Below, one piece after another: positions 18,420 through 27,856 of a stretch of DNA of 64,000 bases. The notes under the pieces are model-generated. The model did no database searches. It had not been told where the DNA came from and saw nothing but the letters and a program-made list of their open reading frames with translations. Position numbers and translations under genes: made by a program. The DNA is from JBOCEF01 sp050586345 (lineage in GTDB: Bacteria; Pseudomonadota; Alphaproteobacteria; Rhodobacterales; Rhodobacteraceae). The stretch is taken from contig NZ_JBOCEF010000001.1 of the NCBI RefSeq assembly GCF_050586345.1, positions 62,001-126,000 on the forward strand, written 5' to 3'. Each line of letters opens with the position of its first letter. The stretch's first letter is position 1.

Positions 18420-21143
18420 TCAGGCCGCCCGGGCGTCCCTGTCCGCGGAGCGGTCGGCGTCGTTCACCTGGAACTCCGCCACCACCCGCTCGAGGCGGTC
18501 GAGCTCCTGCACCATCTCGGTCGCCGCGCCGGTGGAGCGGTCGGCGAAGGCGGCGTTGGCCTGGGTGGCCTGGTCGAGATCGGCGACCGACTGGTTCACC
18601 TCGTCCACGCCCTGGGTCTGCTCGCGCCCCGCGGCGGCGATGTCGGCCAGCGACTCGATCAGCGGCTGGACCGATTCCTCGATCTCCCGCAGCGCCGCGC
18701 CGGTCGCCTCGACGCTCGAGACGCCCGCCGCCACGCTCGCCGCGCTTTCCTCGATCAGCTCGGTGATGTTGCGGGTCGCTTCGCCCGAGCGCTGGGCGAG
18801 GGTGCGGACCTCGGCGGCGACGACCGCGAAGCCCTTGCCCGCCTCGCCCGCCCGCGCGGCCTCGACCGCGGCGTTGAGGGCCAGCAGGTTGGTCTGGAAC
18901 GAGATCCCCTCGATCACCGAGATGATGTCGGTGATGCGCGAGGAGCTCTGCTCGATCCGCTGCACGTTCTCCACCGCCGCGCGCGCGGCGGAGCCGCCGG
19001 AAGTGGTCTTCTCCGACACGGCGCGGGACAGCGCCTCGGCGCGGTTGAGCGAGTCGACGTTGGACTTGATCGCCGCGGCCATCTCCTCCATCGCCGCCGC
19101 CGTTTCCTCGAGCGTCGCGGCCTGGCCCTCGGTGCGCTGCGAGAGCTCCCGCGCGCCGCCGCTGAGCCCGTCGGCCCGGCGGGCGGCGGCGTCGACGCCG
19201 CTGCGGATGGTGCCGACCAGCTCGCACAGCCGGTCGAAGGAGGCGTTCACGTCGCGCTGCAGGGCGGCGAAATCGCCGTGGAACGTGCCCTCCATCCGCT
19301 GGGTCAGGTCGGCGCTGGCCAGCGCCGACACCGCCTTGCGCGCGGCCGAGAGGCCGGAATTGGAGGCGTCGAGCAGCTGGTTGACGTCGGCGGCCAGCGC
19401 CGAGATCTCGGGGTCGTCGAACTTCGCCTCGACCCGGCGCGAGAAGTCCCCGCGCGAGCCGGCGGCGACGACCTTGCCGATCTCCTCGGACAGCTGGTGG
19501 AACATCGCGGCGCGGCGCTCCTCCTCCTCCTTCTCGCGCGTGGCCGATTCCTCGCGCATCCGCTCCATGTCGAGAAGGCTCTGGCGGAACACCTCGAGCG
19601 CCTCGGCCATCTGGCCGATCTCGTCCTTGCGGTTGTCGAAGCCGGTCAGGCGGCGCATCTCGCCGCGCGCGATGCGGGCGGTGGCGCCGGTCAGCTGCGA
19701 CAGCGGCCGGGCGACGCCGCGGATGGCGAACAGGATGGATCCCGCCGTCACGACGGCGGCGGAGAGGGCCACGCCCGAGAGGATGAGCAGCGCGCCTGCG
19801 GTGCGGTCCGAGACCTGCACGGCGTCGGCGTCGAGCCGTTCCATCACATTGTCGCCCTGGGCGCCGGCGCCGGCGACCACCTCGGCCAGCAGCTCCGACA
19901 TCCGCTCCAGCTCGTTGCGCGCGCGGATCTCGCTTTCGAGCGCGGCGCGGCGATGGGCGATCAGCCCGTCGGTCGGCGAGGCGGCGGCCTTCAGCCGTTC
20001 GAGGATCGCGGCGAAGGCCTCGCCGCCCGCCTTGCTGGCGGCGGTCAGGCGGATCGAGCCGCGGCGCGCCTGCTTGGCGGCGGCGTCGAGGGTTTCGATG
20101 TCGGAGGCGGTGGCGGCGGTGACGGCCAGGGTCAGGAAACCGCCGAGCTCGGAGCGCAGCCGGGAGACGGCGCGGGACTGGGCGACCTCGTCCTCCAGCA
20201 GGCGGCGCACCGCCTCGCGGTTGGACTCGCCCGCCTCGCTCGCGCCGATCTCCAGCGTGAACAGCGCGTCGTCGAGGGTGGTGGCGAGGCCCGCATCGGC
20301 CGCGGCGCGGGCGCGCAGGAACTGCTCGCGCCAGGCGGGGCCGCGGATCGTGGTTTCGTTGAGCTGCATCAGCTCGCGGATCTTCTCGACCGCGTCCGCG
20401 TCCATGTGGGACATGATCGGGCTTTCGAGGATCGCGCCGATGCGCCGCGCGGCGGCGGTCTCGAGGTCGGAGAGGATCGAGGTCAGCCCCGCTTCGCGCG
20501 ACAGCGAGCGGGCGGCGGCGGCGCCGGACAGCAGGTTCACCTCGGCCCGCAGCTCCAGCGCCGCGCCGGCCAGGGCCATGTCGCGCGACACCAGCGTGTC
20601 GAGCGCGCCGGTGATGTCGCCCGAGGCGCGGGCGGCGGCGGCGTCGAGGGCGACGACCGAGTCCTTCTCGATGGCCAGCAGCAGCTCGCCCGCGTCGTTG
20701 GCGGCGGCGAACAGCGCGGCGATCGCCTGCTTCACGCGGGCCCCGGCCTCGAGGCTCGAGGCCTGCGCGGCGGCGAAATCTTCAAGCGAGGCGCTCGCCG
20801 CCTCGAGCGACGGGCCGGCGGCGTCCTGGGCCTCGCGCGACATGTCCGACAGCGCGGCCTGCGCCTCGGCGACGCCCTCGCGCGCGGCGTCGGCGTGCAT
20901 GCGGATGTTCTGCTGATCGGAGGAGGTGCCGATCTGGCCGAGATGGAGCACCATGCGCGCGCCGCTGGACAGCAGCCGCAGGCTCGCGTCGACCTGCGGC
21001 AGGCTGTTCTGGCGCATCTCGCCGAAAGTCTCGTCCACCGTCGAGAACTCGACGAAGCTGACGCCGATGGCGCCGAGCGTGAATGCGCCGAGCGCCAGGT
21101 TCATGGCGACGAGACGGGCGCGGATGGTGTGGAGCTTGATCAT
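18420..21143 (-). CDS. Methyl-accepting chemotaxis protein with large periplasmic domain
   Basis: 907 residues. TM1 is about 12-32, a mainly helical periplasmic sensor of roughly 410 residues follows, TM2 is about 448-470, then a HAMP domain and a second HAMP-like helical stretch, and the signalling hairpin whose tip (about 744-780) reads ISFQTNLLALNAAVEAARAG. Flanking Glu/Gln-rich methylation helices are present; the C-terminus (DARAA) lacks an NWETF-type CheR tether. The ATG at 21143 (MIKLHTIRARL) directly precedes TM1; upstream codons in frame belong to no domain. It lies 71 bases downstream of a solute-binding protein gene, which may supply its ligand. Confidence 0.93.
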   Translation of the reverse strand: MIKLHTIRARLVAMNLALGAFTLGAIGVSFVEFSTVDETFGEMRQNSLPQVDASLRLLSSGARMVLHLGQIGTSSDQQNIRMHADAAREGVAEAQAALSDMSREAQDAAGPSLEAASASLEDFAAAQASSLEAGARVKQAIAALFAAANDAGELLLAIEKDSVVALDAAAARASGDITGALDTLVSRDMALAGAALELRAEVNLLSGAAAARSLSREAGLTSILSDLETAAARRIGAILESPIMSHMDADAVEKIRELMQLNETTIRGPAWREQFLRARAAADAGLATTLDDALFTLEIGASEAGESNREAVRRLLEDEVAQSRAVSRLRSELGGFLTLAVTAATASDIETLDAAAKQARRGSIRLTAASKAGGEAFAAILERLKAAASPTDGLIAHRRAALESEIRARNELERMSELLAEVVAGAGAQGDNVMERLDADAVQVSDRTAGALLILSGVALSAAVVTAGSILFAIRGVARPLSQLTGATARIARGEMRRLTGFDNRKDEIGQMAEALEVFRQSLLDMERMREESATREKEEEERRAAMFHQLSEEIGKVVAAGSRGDFSRRVEAKFDDPEISALAADVNQLLDASNSGLSAARKAVSALASADLTQRMEGTFHGDFAALQRDVNASFDRLCELVGTIRSGVDAAARRADGLSGGARELSQRTEGQAATLEETAAAMEEMAAAIKSNVDSLNRAEALSRAVSEKTTSGGSAARAAVENVQRIEQSSSRITDIISVIEGISFQTNLLALNAAVEAARAGEAGKGFAVVAAEVRTLAQRSGEATRNITELIEESAASVAAGVSSVEATGAALREIEESVQPLIESLADIAAAGREQTQGVDEVNQSVADLDQATQANAAFADRSTGAATEMVQELDRLERVVAEFQVNDADRSADRDARAA

Positions 21144-21214
21144 GGAGCCCTGCCAGCGGTCTGCGGAACGGGGGACGCGCCCGGCCCCGTCGGGGGTCGG
21201 GCGCGGGGGATGGG

Positions 21215-22378
21215 TCAGGAGCCGGAGCCGACCTGTTCGAAGCCGCCGGCGCCGTCCATGCGGGTCAGGAAGACGTCGTCGAGGCCCTGGTTGTCGCCCG
21301 GCCCGAAGCTGGCGGTCACGCCGCCGAAATCGAGCGCGCCGAGCCCTTCGAAGGCGGCGAGATAGGCCGCGCGGGTCGGCTCGGGGCCCGCGGCCTCGAG
21401 CGCGGCGAGGGCCATGCGGCCGACGAGATAGCCCTCGAGGGTCACGAAGTTGGGCTGCGCGCCCGCGTCCACGGCCTTCATCGCGGCCTGGTAGGCGGCC
21501 ACAACCGGCAGGGCGTCGTTCCACGGGAACGGCACCACCTGGCTGATGATCACGCCGGCGCCGTCGGGGCCGAGCTCATCCGACAGGGCGCGGCTGCCGA
21601 CGAAGGAGATGTTGACGAAGGTCGGGTCCATCTTCAGCTGGCGGGCCAGCTTCACGAAGGCCGCGATCGGCTTGTAGGCGCCGACCATCACCACCGCCTC
21701 GGGCTTGGCCTTGCGGATGTCGAGCAGGGCCGACTTCACCGCCGTGGTGTTGCGGGTGTAGGTGCCCTCGGCCGCCAGGGTCATGCCGCGCTTTTCAAGC
21801 GCCGCGGTGACGCCGGCGAGGCCGACGCGCCCGAACCCGTCGTCCTGGTAGAGGATGGCGATGGTCTTCATCCCCTTCTCATCCACCAGGTGCTTGATCC
21901 AGGCCTCGGTCTCGGCCGCGTAGGTGGCGCGCAGGTTCCAGACGTTCTTCAGGCCCGGGTCGCGCAGGAAGCCGGCGCCGGTGAACGGCCCGATGAAGGG
22001 CACGCCCGCGGCGGTCGCGGCGGGCTGGGCGGCCTTGGAGGTCGGGGTGCCGACCGCGCCGATCAGGCCGAAATGCGCGCCGCCGTCGATCAGCGACTTC
22101 ACCTCGGACACGGCGCGGTCGGGCTCATACCCGTCGTCGAAGCTGTCGAGCGTCACCTTGCGCCCGTGCACGCCGCCGGCGCGGTTCGCTTCCTCGAACG
22201 CGGCGAGGATGCCGGCGCGCATGCCGGTCCCGAGCGCGCCCGCCGGGCCTTCCAGCGCCGCCACCTGGGCGAAGGCCACCGCGTCCGGGGTCACGCCCGG
22301 TTCGGCCTTCGCGCCCGTGGGTCCCATTCCGAAGGCCAGCGCCGCCGCGGCGGCCGCCATCGCGATTCCTCGAATCAT
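21215..22378 (-). CDS. Leu/Ile/Val-type periplasmic binding protein (Peripla_BP_6) without permease
   Basis: 387-residue exported binding protein with signal peptide 1-25 (cleavage after AKA). The type I fold of branched-chain amino-acid binding proteins is visible in AALEGPAGALGTGMRAG, HGRKVTLDSFDDGYEPDRAV, LIGAVGTPTS, AILYQDDGFGRVG. No LivHMGF transporter genes are near; instead it precedes a chemoreceptor gene. It may deliver a ligand to the receptor, as binding proteins do for Tar and Trg, or serve a transporter elsewhere. Confidence 0.9.
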   Translation of the reverse strand: MIRGIAMAAAAAALAFGMGPTGAKAEPGVTPDAVAFAQVAALEGPAGALGTGMRAGILAAFEEANRAGGVHGRKVTLDSFDDGYEPDRAVSEVKSLIDGGAHFGLIGAVGTPTSKAAQPAATAAGVPFIGPFTGAGFLRDPGLKNVWNLRATYAAETEAWIKHLVDEKGMKTIAILYQDDGFGRVGLAGVTAALEKRGMTLAAEGTYTRNTTAVKSALLDIRKAKPEAVVMVGAYKPIAAFVKLARQLKMDPTFVNISFVGSRALSDELGPDGAGVIISQVVPFPWNDALPVVAAYQAAMKAVDAGAQPNFVTLEGYLVGRMALAALEAAGPEPTRAAYLAAFEGLGALDFGGVTASFGPGDNQGLDDVFLTRMDGAGGFEQVGSGS

Positions 22379-22487
22379 GCCTCTCCCCTTCCTCTCAAGG
22401 TGCAGTCGGGGTCTTTTTGAGGCCGAGGGATTTCGATTGGGTTGACGCCCCGCTCACGCTGTTGCGGCGCAGGCGCGCGGATGAGAA

Positions 22488-22516
22488 ACGCCCGTCCCCC
22501 GGACGGGAACGGGCGT
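22488..22516 (-). terminator. Terminator of the amino-acid ABC operon
   Basis: ACGCCCGT (22488-22495) pairs with ACGGGCGT (22509-22516); on the minus strand the stem is followed by TTTCTC. It lies 67 bases beyond the stop of the binding-protein gene. Confidence 0.7.
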
Positions 22517-22582
22517 CTGAAGCGCGACGGGGGCGGGGCGGGAGCGAGGCGCCCCGCCCCCGCGGCGGCGTCCCCGGGGGGA

Positions 22583-23359
22583 TCAGAAGGTCGGCAGCGG
22601 CGGCAGCTTCTGGCCCAGCCATTTCTGGGAGATGGCGTCGAGCTCGCCACCCAGCTTCTTGTGCAGGATGAAGACGTTCACCCACTGCAGCAGGTCGAAA
22701 TCGCCCTTCTTCACGCCGATGAAGGCGGGGGATTCCTTGATCACGAACTTGGTCTCGAGGCCGATATCCGGCATCTTCGCCGCGATCTCGGCCGCCGCGG
22801 TGTTGCCCGAGACGAGCACGTCGACCTGGCCCGAGGTGAAGGCCGAGAGGGTGGCGGCGTTGTCGCCGAAGCGCACGATCTCGACGCCCTCGGGGGCCAT
22901 CTTGGTCAGCTCCAGGTCTTCCAGGGTGCCGCCGGTCAGGCCGACCTTCTTGCCCACGAGGTCCTCGGGGGCGCCGATCTCCATGTCCGCGGCGGCGAAG
23001 GCGCCCGAGAAGAACGGCGCGTAGGCGGCCGAGAACCAGATCGACTTGGCGCGTTCCGGGTTGGCGCCCATGACCGAGATCACCAGGTCCACGCGGTCGG
23101 TCTCGAGGAACGGGATGCGCTGTTTCGACACCACCGGGACCAGCTCCAGCTCGACCCCGAGATTCTCGGCCACAAGCTTGGCGACGTCGACGTCGTAGCC
23201 GACATGCTCGCCCTCGTCGCCGAGGCTGCCGAAGGGCGCGAAGCTCTCGGGCACGCCGATCTTGACCACGCCGGCCTCGAGGATGTCGGACAGGTCCGCC
23301 ATGGCGGGAACCGGCAGCGCCATCAGCGCGGCGGCGGCGAGCATCTTGATGGATTTCAT
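22583..23359 (-). CDS. Polar amino-acid ABC transporter, periplasmic binding protein (SBP_bac_3)
   Basis: 258 residues with a signal peptide (1-21, ending AMA). Family 3 landmarks are VVKIGVPESFAPFGSL, GYDVDVAKLVAENLGVELELV, and the DLVISVMGANPERAKSIWFS loop that contacts the ligand amino and carboxyl groups. It is the last gene of a two-permease operon. The ligand is probably a polar or basic amino acid. Confidence 0.93.
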   Translation of the reverse strand: MKSIKMLAAAALMALPVPAMADLSDILEAGVVKIGVPESFAPFGSLGDEGEHVGYDVDVAKLVAENLGVELELVPVVSKQRIPFLETDRVDLVISVMGANPERAKSIWFSAAYAPFFSGAFAAADMEIGAPEDLVGKKVGLTGGTLEDLELTKMAPEGVEIVRFGDNAATLSAFTSGQVDVLVSGNTAAAEIAAKMPDIGLETKFVIKESPAFIGVKKGDFDLLQWVNVFILHKKLGGELDAISQKWLGQKLPPLPTF

Positions 23360-23381
23360 GGGGTTCTCTCCTCTGTCGGGG

Positions 23382-24092
23382 TCATGCGGCCGCCTGCGCG
23401 GCTCCTGTTTTCGACGGGGCGCCCAGCTTGCGCTCCAGGTGCGCCGCGAGACGCGAGAGCGGGAAGCACAGGCAGAAATAGATGAGGGCCATGACGGGGA
23501 AGACGACGAAGGGCTCGGTCCCGTCCACCGGCGCGTTGGCCCAGCGCTTGCCGATGGCCATCAGGTCGTGGAAGCCGATGATATAGGCCAGCGAAGTGCC
23601 CTTGATGATCTGCACCATGAAGCCGACGGTGGGGGCGAGCGAGACGCGCGCCGCCTGGGGCAGGATCACCTTGCCCAGGGTCTTGCCGAAGCCGAGGCCG
23701 AGGGCGCGGGCGCCTTCCCACTGGCCCTGGCCGACGGACTCGATGGCGCCGCGCCAGACATCGGCGAGGTAGGCCGAGGTGTAGATGGTCAGCGACACGG
23801 AGGCGGCGGTCCAGGGGTCGACCTCCACCCCCAGCAGCCGCGGGGCGCCGAGGCCCGACAGGAACAGCAGCATCAGCAGCGGCGTCGACTGGAACAGCCA
23901 GATCCAGGCGAGGGCGAAGCGGCGGGGCAGGCGGCCGGGCAGGATCCGCAGGAAGGCGATCAGCGCGCCGATGGCGCCGCCGCCCGCGAAGGCGATCAGC
24001 GACAGGTAGATGGTGAACTGGGTCGCATCCAGCAGCTGGAACAGCACGATCCCCTCGGGCTTGCCGAGGGCGGCGACGAGCATGTCCTTCAT
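23382..24092 (-). CDS. Amino-acid ABC transporter permease (HisM/GltK type), first copy
   Basis: 236-residue inner-membrane permease with about five membrane segments. The ATPase-coupling EAA loop is visible (ARALGLGFGKTLGKVILPQA). The ATG at 24092 overlaps the stop of the upstream permease (ATGA) and is preferred over an ATG five codons earlier. Confidence 0.92.
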   Translation of the reverse strand: MKDMLVAALGKPEGIVLFQLLDATQFTIYLSLIAFAGGGAIGALIAFLRILPGRLPRRFALAWIWLFQSTPLLMLLFLSGLGAPRLLGVEVDPWTAASVSLTIYTSAYLADVWRGAIESVGQGQWEGARALGLGFGKTLGKVILPQAARVSLAPTVGFMVQIIKGTSLAYIIGFHDLMAIGKRWANAPVDGTEPFVVFPVMALIYFCLCFPLSRLAAHLERKLGAPSKTGAAQAAA

Positions 24093-24766
24093 CGCGCCTC
24101 CTTCCACCGGAACAGGCGGGATTCGGCCCAGGCCATCAGCCCTTTGAAGGCCAGCGAGATGGCGATGTAGAGGATGGTGAGGGTGATGAAGACCTCGAAG
24201 GACCGGAAGGTGCGGCTGTCGATGAACAGCCCCGCATTGGTCAGGTCCCGCACCCCGATCTCCGAGATCACGGCCGTGGTCAGGAACAGGAAGATGAACT
24301 GCGAGCCCAGCGACGGGAACATCCGCGCCACCGCCTGCGGCAGCACGATGCGCGTGAAGATCACGCCCCGGCGCACGCCCAGCGCCTCGGCGGCCTCAAG
24401 CTGGCCCTTGTCCACGCCCTGGTATCCGGCGCGCAGGATCTCGGCGAAATAGGCCGAGAAGTTGAGGGTCAGCGCCAGCACCGCGTGGGCCCAGAACGGC
24501 CACTGGTAGCCGAGGAGCATGGGCAGGCCGAAGGCGACGAAGAACAGCTGCACGATCAGCGGCGTGTTGCGCACCACCTCCACGTAGACCGCCGCGACAT
24601 GGCGCAGGACGGGGATGCGGGCATGGCGCGACAGCGACAGGCCGAGCGCGCAGACGAAGCCGAGGAGGCCGGAGAGGGCGGTCAGCCCCGCGCTCATCGC
24701 CGCGCCCTCGGCCAGCAGGCCGAGATATTCCGGGCTTCGGTAGATTTCGAAGAAGCGCAGCTCCAC
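24089..24766 (-). CDS. Amino-acid ABC transporter permease (HisQ/GltJ type), second copy
   Basis: 225 residues with GTG start at 24766, preceded by a GGGAG site. The frame is open further upstream but that part is low-complexity and not permease-like. VEVVRNTPLIVQLFFVAFG and the EAA loop AAEALGVRRGVIFTRIVLPQ mark it as the partner permease. No ATP-binding subunit gene exists in this operon or beside it. Confidence 0.9.
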   Translation of the reverse strand: MELRFFEIYRSPEYLGLLAEGAAMSAGLTALSGLLGFVCALGLSLSRHARIPVLRHVAAVYVEVVRNTPLIVQLFFVAFGLPMLLGYQWPFWAHAVLALTLNFSAYFAEILRAGYQGVDKGQLEAAEALGVRRGVIFTRIVLPQAVARMFPSLGSQFIFLFLTTAVISEIGVRDLTNAGLFIDSRTFRSFEVFITLTILYIAISLAFKGLMAWAESRLFRWKEAR

Positions 24767-25128
24767 GCGTCGGGCTCCCCCCCTTGGGTCTGGTGCGGTG
24801 CAGCAGACCGGGAGGAGCAGGGGCGAGTCAATGCGCAGGGGGTGAATTTGGGCAATTTCTTGAGAATGCCTGAACTGAGGGCGCCAAATCCGCAGTGAAG
24901 TCGAAAAATTGGTCATCCATCCCGGGCAGAGCCCGGCCGCGCCCCGCTTTGCATCGGCCCCTTCTTTGGGCCGGCGGCGGGCCGCGCGGGCGGCGCCGCG
25001 GGGCTTGACCTGATGCGGGCGGGGCGGACAATGACGCGTCACACGCCGCGGCCCCTCGCGGCGGCGCCACGGGGCGCGGACGGCGCCCGGGCATGCCCGC
25101 CCGGCCCGCGCTCCGACAGGAGAGCTTC
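24767..25128. promoter_or_regulatory. Divergent control region, amino-acid ABC operon / decarboxylase
   Basis: 362 bases between divergent units. An AT-richer patch at about 24838-24920 (TTTGGGCAATTTCTTGAGAA and following) is the likely promoter and regulator area and would suit an Lrp-like protein, but no consensus is clear. AGGAGA stands 5 bases before the GTG at 25129. No small gene is seen. Confidence 0.4.
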
Positions 25129-27417
25129 GTGAAATTCCGCTTCCCCATCGTCATCATCGATGAAGACTTCCGGTCCGAGAATTCCTCCGGCCTCGGCATC
25201 CGCGCGATGGCCGGGGCCATCGAGAAGGAAGGGTTCGAGGTGCTCGGGGTCACCAGTTACGGGGACCTGTCGCAGTTCGCCCAGCAGCAGAGCCGCGCCA
25301 GCGCCTTCGTGCTGTCGATCGACGACGAGGAGTTCTCGCCCGGGCCCGACCTCGACCCCGCGGTGCTGAACCTGCGCCACTTCATCGAGGAGGTGCGCTG
25401 GAAGAACGCCGACGTGCCGATCTATGTCTATGGCGAGACGAAGACCTCGCGGCACCTGCCCAACGACATCCTGCGCGAGCTGCACGGCTTCATCCACGCC
25501 TTCGAGGACACGCCCGAATTCGTCGCCCGCCACATCATCCGCGAGGCGAAGATCTACCTGGAAGGCATCCAGCCGCCCTTCTTCAAGGAGCTTCTGGATT
25601 ACGCCGAGGACGGGTCCTATTCGTGGCACTGCCCGGGGCATTCGGGGGGCGTGGCGTTCCTCAAGTCCCCCATCGGGCAGATGTACCACCAGTTCTACGG
25701 CGAGAACATGCTGCGCGCCGACGTGTGCAACGCGGTCGAGGAGCTGGGCCAGCTGCTGGACCACAACGGCGCCATCGGCGCGTCGGAACGGAACGCCGCG
25801 CGGATCTTCAACTCCGACCACTGCTTCTTCGTCACCAACGGCACCAGCACCTCCAACAAGATGGTCTGGCACCACGCGGTGGCCCCCGGCGACGTGGTGG
25901 TGGTCGACCGCAACTGCCACAAGTCGATCCTGCACTCGATCATCATGATCGGCGCCATCCCGGTGTTCCTGAAGCCGACCCGCAACCATTTCGGCATCAT
26001 CGGCCCGATCCCGCGGTCCGAGTTCGACATCGAGAGCATCCGCGCCAAGATCCGCGCCAACCCGCTCTGCGCCGATATCGACGCCGACGCGGTGACTCCG
26101 CGGATCATGACCCTCACCCAGTCGACCTATGACGGGGTGCTCTACAACACCGAGGTCATCAAGCAGTCGCTGGACGGCGAGATCGAGAACCTGCATTTCG
26201 ACGAGGCCTGGCTGCCCCACGCCGCCTTCCACCCGTTCTACGGCGCCTATCACGCCATGGGCCGCAAGCGCGAGCGGACGGCGAAATCCATCACCTACGC
26301 CACCCAGTCGGTGCACAAGCTGCTGGCCGGGATCAGCCAGGCCAGCCACGTGCTGGTGCAGGACGCGACCGAGCGCAAGCTGGACCGCCACCTGTTCAAC
26401 GAGGCGTACCTGATGCACACCTCGACCAGCCCGCAATATTCCATCATCGCCAGCTGCGACGTGGCCGCGGCGATGATGGAGCCGCCGGGCGGCACCGCGC
26501 TGGTCGAGGAGAGCCTGGCCGAGGCGATGGATTTCCGCCGCGCCATGCAGAAGGTCGACGAGGAGTTCGGCGAGGACGAGTGGTGGTTCCAGGTCTGGGG
26601 CCCCGACGCGCCCGAGGAAGAGGGGATCGGCGAGGCGAAGGACTGGATCCTGAAGCGCACCGACGCCGAGGGGGTGGAGCGGTCCGGCGAGGACAGCTGG
26701 CACGGCTTCGGCGACATGGCGCCGGGGTTCAACATGCTCGACCCCATCAAGACCACGATCATCACCCCGGGGCTGAACATCGACGGGCGGTTCGAGGAGT
26801 CGGGCATCCCCGCCTCGATCGTGTCCAAGTACCTGGCCGAGCACGGCGTGGTGGTCGAGAAGACCGGCCTCTATTCCTTCTTCATCATGTTCACCATCGG
26901 CATCACCAAGGGCCGCTGGAACACGCTGCTGGCCGCGCTGCAGCAGTTCAAGGACGACTACGCCAAGAACCAGCCGCTGTGGCGCACGATGCCGGAGTTC
27001 TGCCAGAAGCAGCCGCGCTACGAGAAGTTCGGCCTGCGGGACCTGTGCCAGCACGTCCACTCGCTCTATGCCCGGCACGACGTGGCGCGGCTGTCGACCG
27101 AGATCTACCTGAGCGACCTGCGCCCGGCGATGAAGCCCTCGGACGCCTATGCCTGCATCGCCCGGCGCAAGACCGAGCGGGTGCCGATCGACGAGCTGGA
27201 GGGGCGGATCACCACCTCGCTGGTGACGCCCTATCCGCCGGGCATCCCGCTGCTGATCCCGGGCGAGGCGTTCAACGCCAAGATCGTCGACTACCTGAAG
27301 TTCAACCGCGAATTCGCCCGCGCCTGCCCGGGATTCGAGACCGACATCCACGGCCTGGTGCAGGAGGAGGGCGAGGACGGCAAGATCGCCTATTTCGCCG
27401 ACTGCGTGGCGGAGTGA
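25129..27417 (+). CDS. Orn/Lys/Arg decarboxylase (fold-type I PLP)
   Basis: 762 residues, the size of the acid-inducible arginine/lysine/ornithine decarboxylases. An N-terminal wing domain (1-130) precedes the PLP domain, with HCPGHSGG, NGTSTSNK, HFDEAWLPHA (the Asp that binds the PLP nitrogen) and the Schiff-base lysine in SVHKLLAG (K397). The GTG at 25129 has a close AGGAGA; a start 12 codons earlier would add an unrelated stretch. It makes agmatine, cadaverine or putrescine. The divergent amino-acid transporter could feed it. Which amino acid is used cannot be decided here. Confidence 0.93.
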   Translation: MKFRFPIVIIDEDFRSENSSGLGIRAMAGAIEKEGFEVLGVTSYGDLSQFAQQQSRASAFVLSIDDEEFSPGPDLDPAVLNLRHFIEEVRWKNADVPIYVYGETKTSRHLPNDILRELHGFIHAFEDTPEFVARHIIREAKIYLEGIQPPFFKELLDYAEDGSYSWHCPGHSGGVAFLKSPIGQMYHQFYGENMLRADVCNAVEELGQLLDHNGAIGASERNAARIFNSDHCFFVTNGTSTSNKMVWHHAVAPGDVVVVDRNCHKSILHSIIMIGAIPVFLKPTRNHFGIIGPIPRSEFDIESIRAKIRANPLCADIDADAVTPRIMTLTQSTYDGVLYNTEVIKQSLDGEIENLHFDEAWLPHAAFHPFYGAYHAMGRKRERTAKSITYATQSVHKLLAGISQASHVLVQDATERKLDRHLFNEAYLMHTSTSPQYSIIASCDVAAAMMEPPGGTALVEESLAEAMDFRRAMQKVDEEFGEDEWWFQVWGPDAPEEEGIGEAKDWILKRTDAEGVERSGEDSWHGFGDMAPGFNMLDPIKTTIITPGLNIDGRFEESGIPASIVSKYLAEHGVVVEKTGLYSFFIMFTIGITKGRWNTLLAALQQFKDDYAKNQPLWRTMPEFCQKQPRYEKFGLRDLCQHVHSLYARHDVARLSTEIYLSDLRPAMKPSDAYACIARRKTERVPIDELEGRITTSLVTPYPPGIPLLIPGEAFNAKIVDYLKFNREFARACPGFETDIHGLVQEEGEDGKIAYFADCVAE

Positions 27418-27562
27418 GGCCGCGCGGGGCATGAGGCGGTCGCCGGGGGCTTCGGTCCCCGGCGGCCGCCGCGGCGCGGCGCGGCGGCGGGGGAACGCGC
27501 GAAACCGCCCTGCAGGTCGCGATGAACCTGGGGCGGATCAGATCTGTTCTTCTGGGGGGAAG

Positions 27563-27638
27563 TGGTGCCCGGGGGCGGATTCGAACCACCGACACGCGGA
27601 TTTTCAATCCGCTGCTCTACCAACTGAGCTACCCGGGC
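27563..27638 (-). tRNA. tRNA-Phe (GAA)
   Basis: 76 nucleotides including an encoded CCA. Acceptor GCCCGGG pairs with CCCGGGC; the anticodon loop is TTGAAAA with anticodon GAA (27603-27605 on the minus strand); T-loop GGTTCGAATCC is standard. It sits at the end of the yacG-infA block, as commonly in Rhodobacterales. Confidence 0.97.
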
Positions 27639-27669
27639 GACCGGTCGCCGTCTCTGCGACTGGAGGGGT

Positions 27670-27697
27670 GTTTAAGAGATGCGCGGGGGGCTGTCCA
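27670..27697 (-). promoter_or_regulatory. Candidate promoter of tRNA-Phe
   Basis: On the minus strand TGGACA (27697-27692) and TTAAAC (27675-27670) are 16 bases apart, about 30 bases before the tRNA. Both deviate from consensus, so this is tentative. Confidence 0.4.
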
Positions 27698-27856
27698 GAG
27701 GGTCCGCGCGCTTTTTTTCACCCGGCCCCGAAACCCCTCTGCGCCCTGCCGCCGCAGGGGGCGGCGGCGGCCCCGCAAGGCCCCCCGAAACCACCGGAAA
27801 ACCGCCGCAAATCGCCCGTTCGGGGCCGATCCGCGCGCGTCCCCGGCGGCGGCGCG

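Noticed and set aside
15253..19227. 1324-residue open frame antisense to the fusion enzyme
   Set aside because: Composition is Arg/Gly/His-rich, it mirrors codon positions of the sense gene, and it crosses several unrelated genes; a GC-bias shadow.
24767..25042. N-terminal extension of the second amino-acid permease
   Set aside because: Low-complexity Arg/Pro residues before a good GTG with ribosome site at 24766.
27708..27720. Seven-T run suggesting a terminator
   Set aside because: No adequate stem precedes it on the plus strand and no plus-strand gene ends there.
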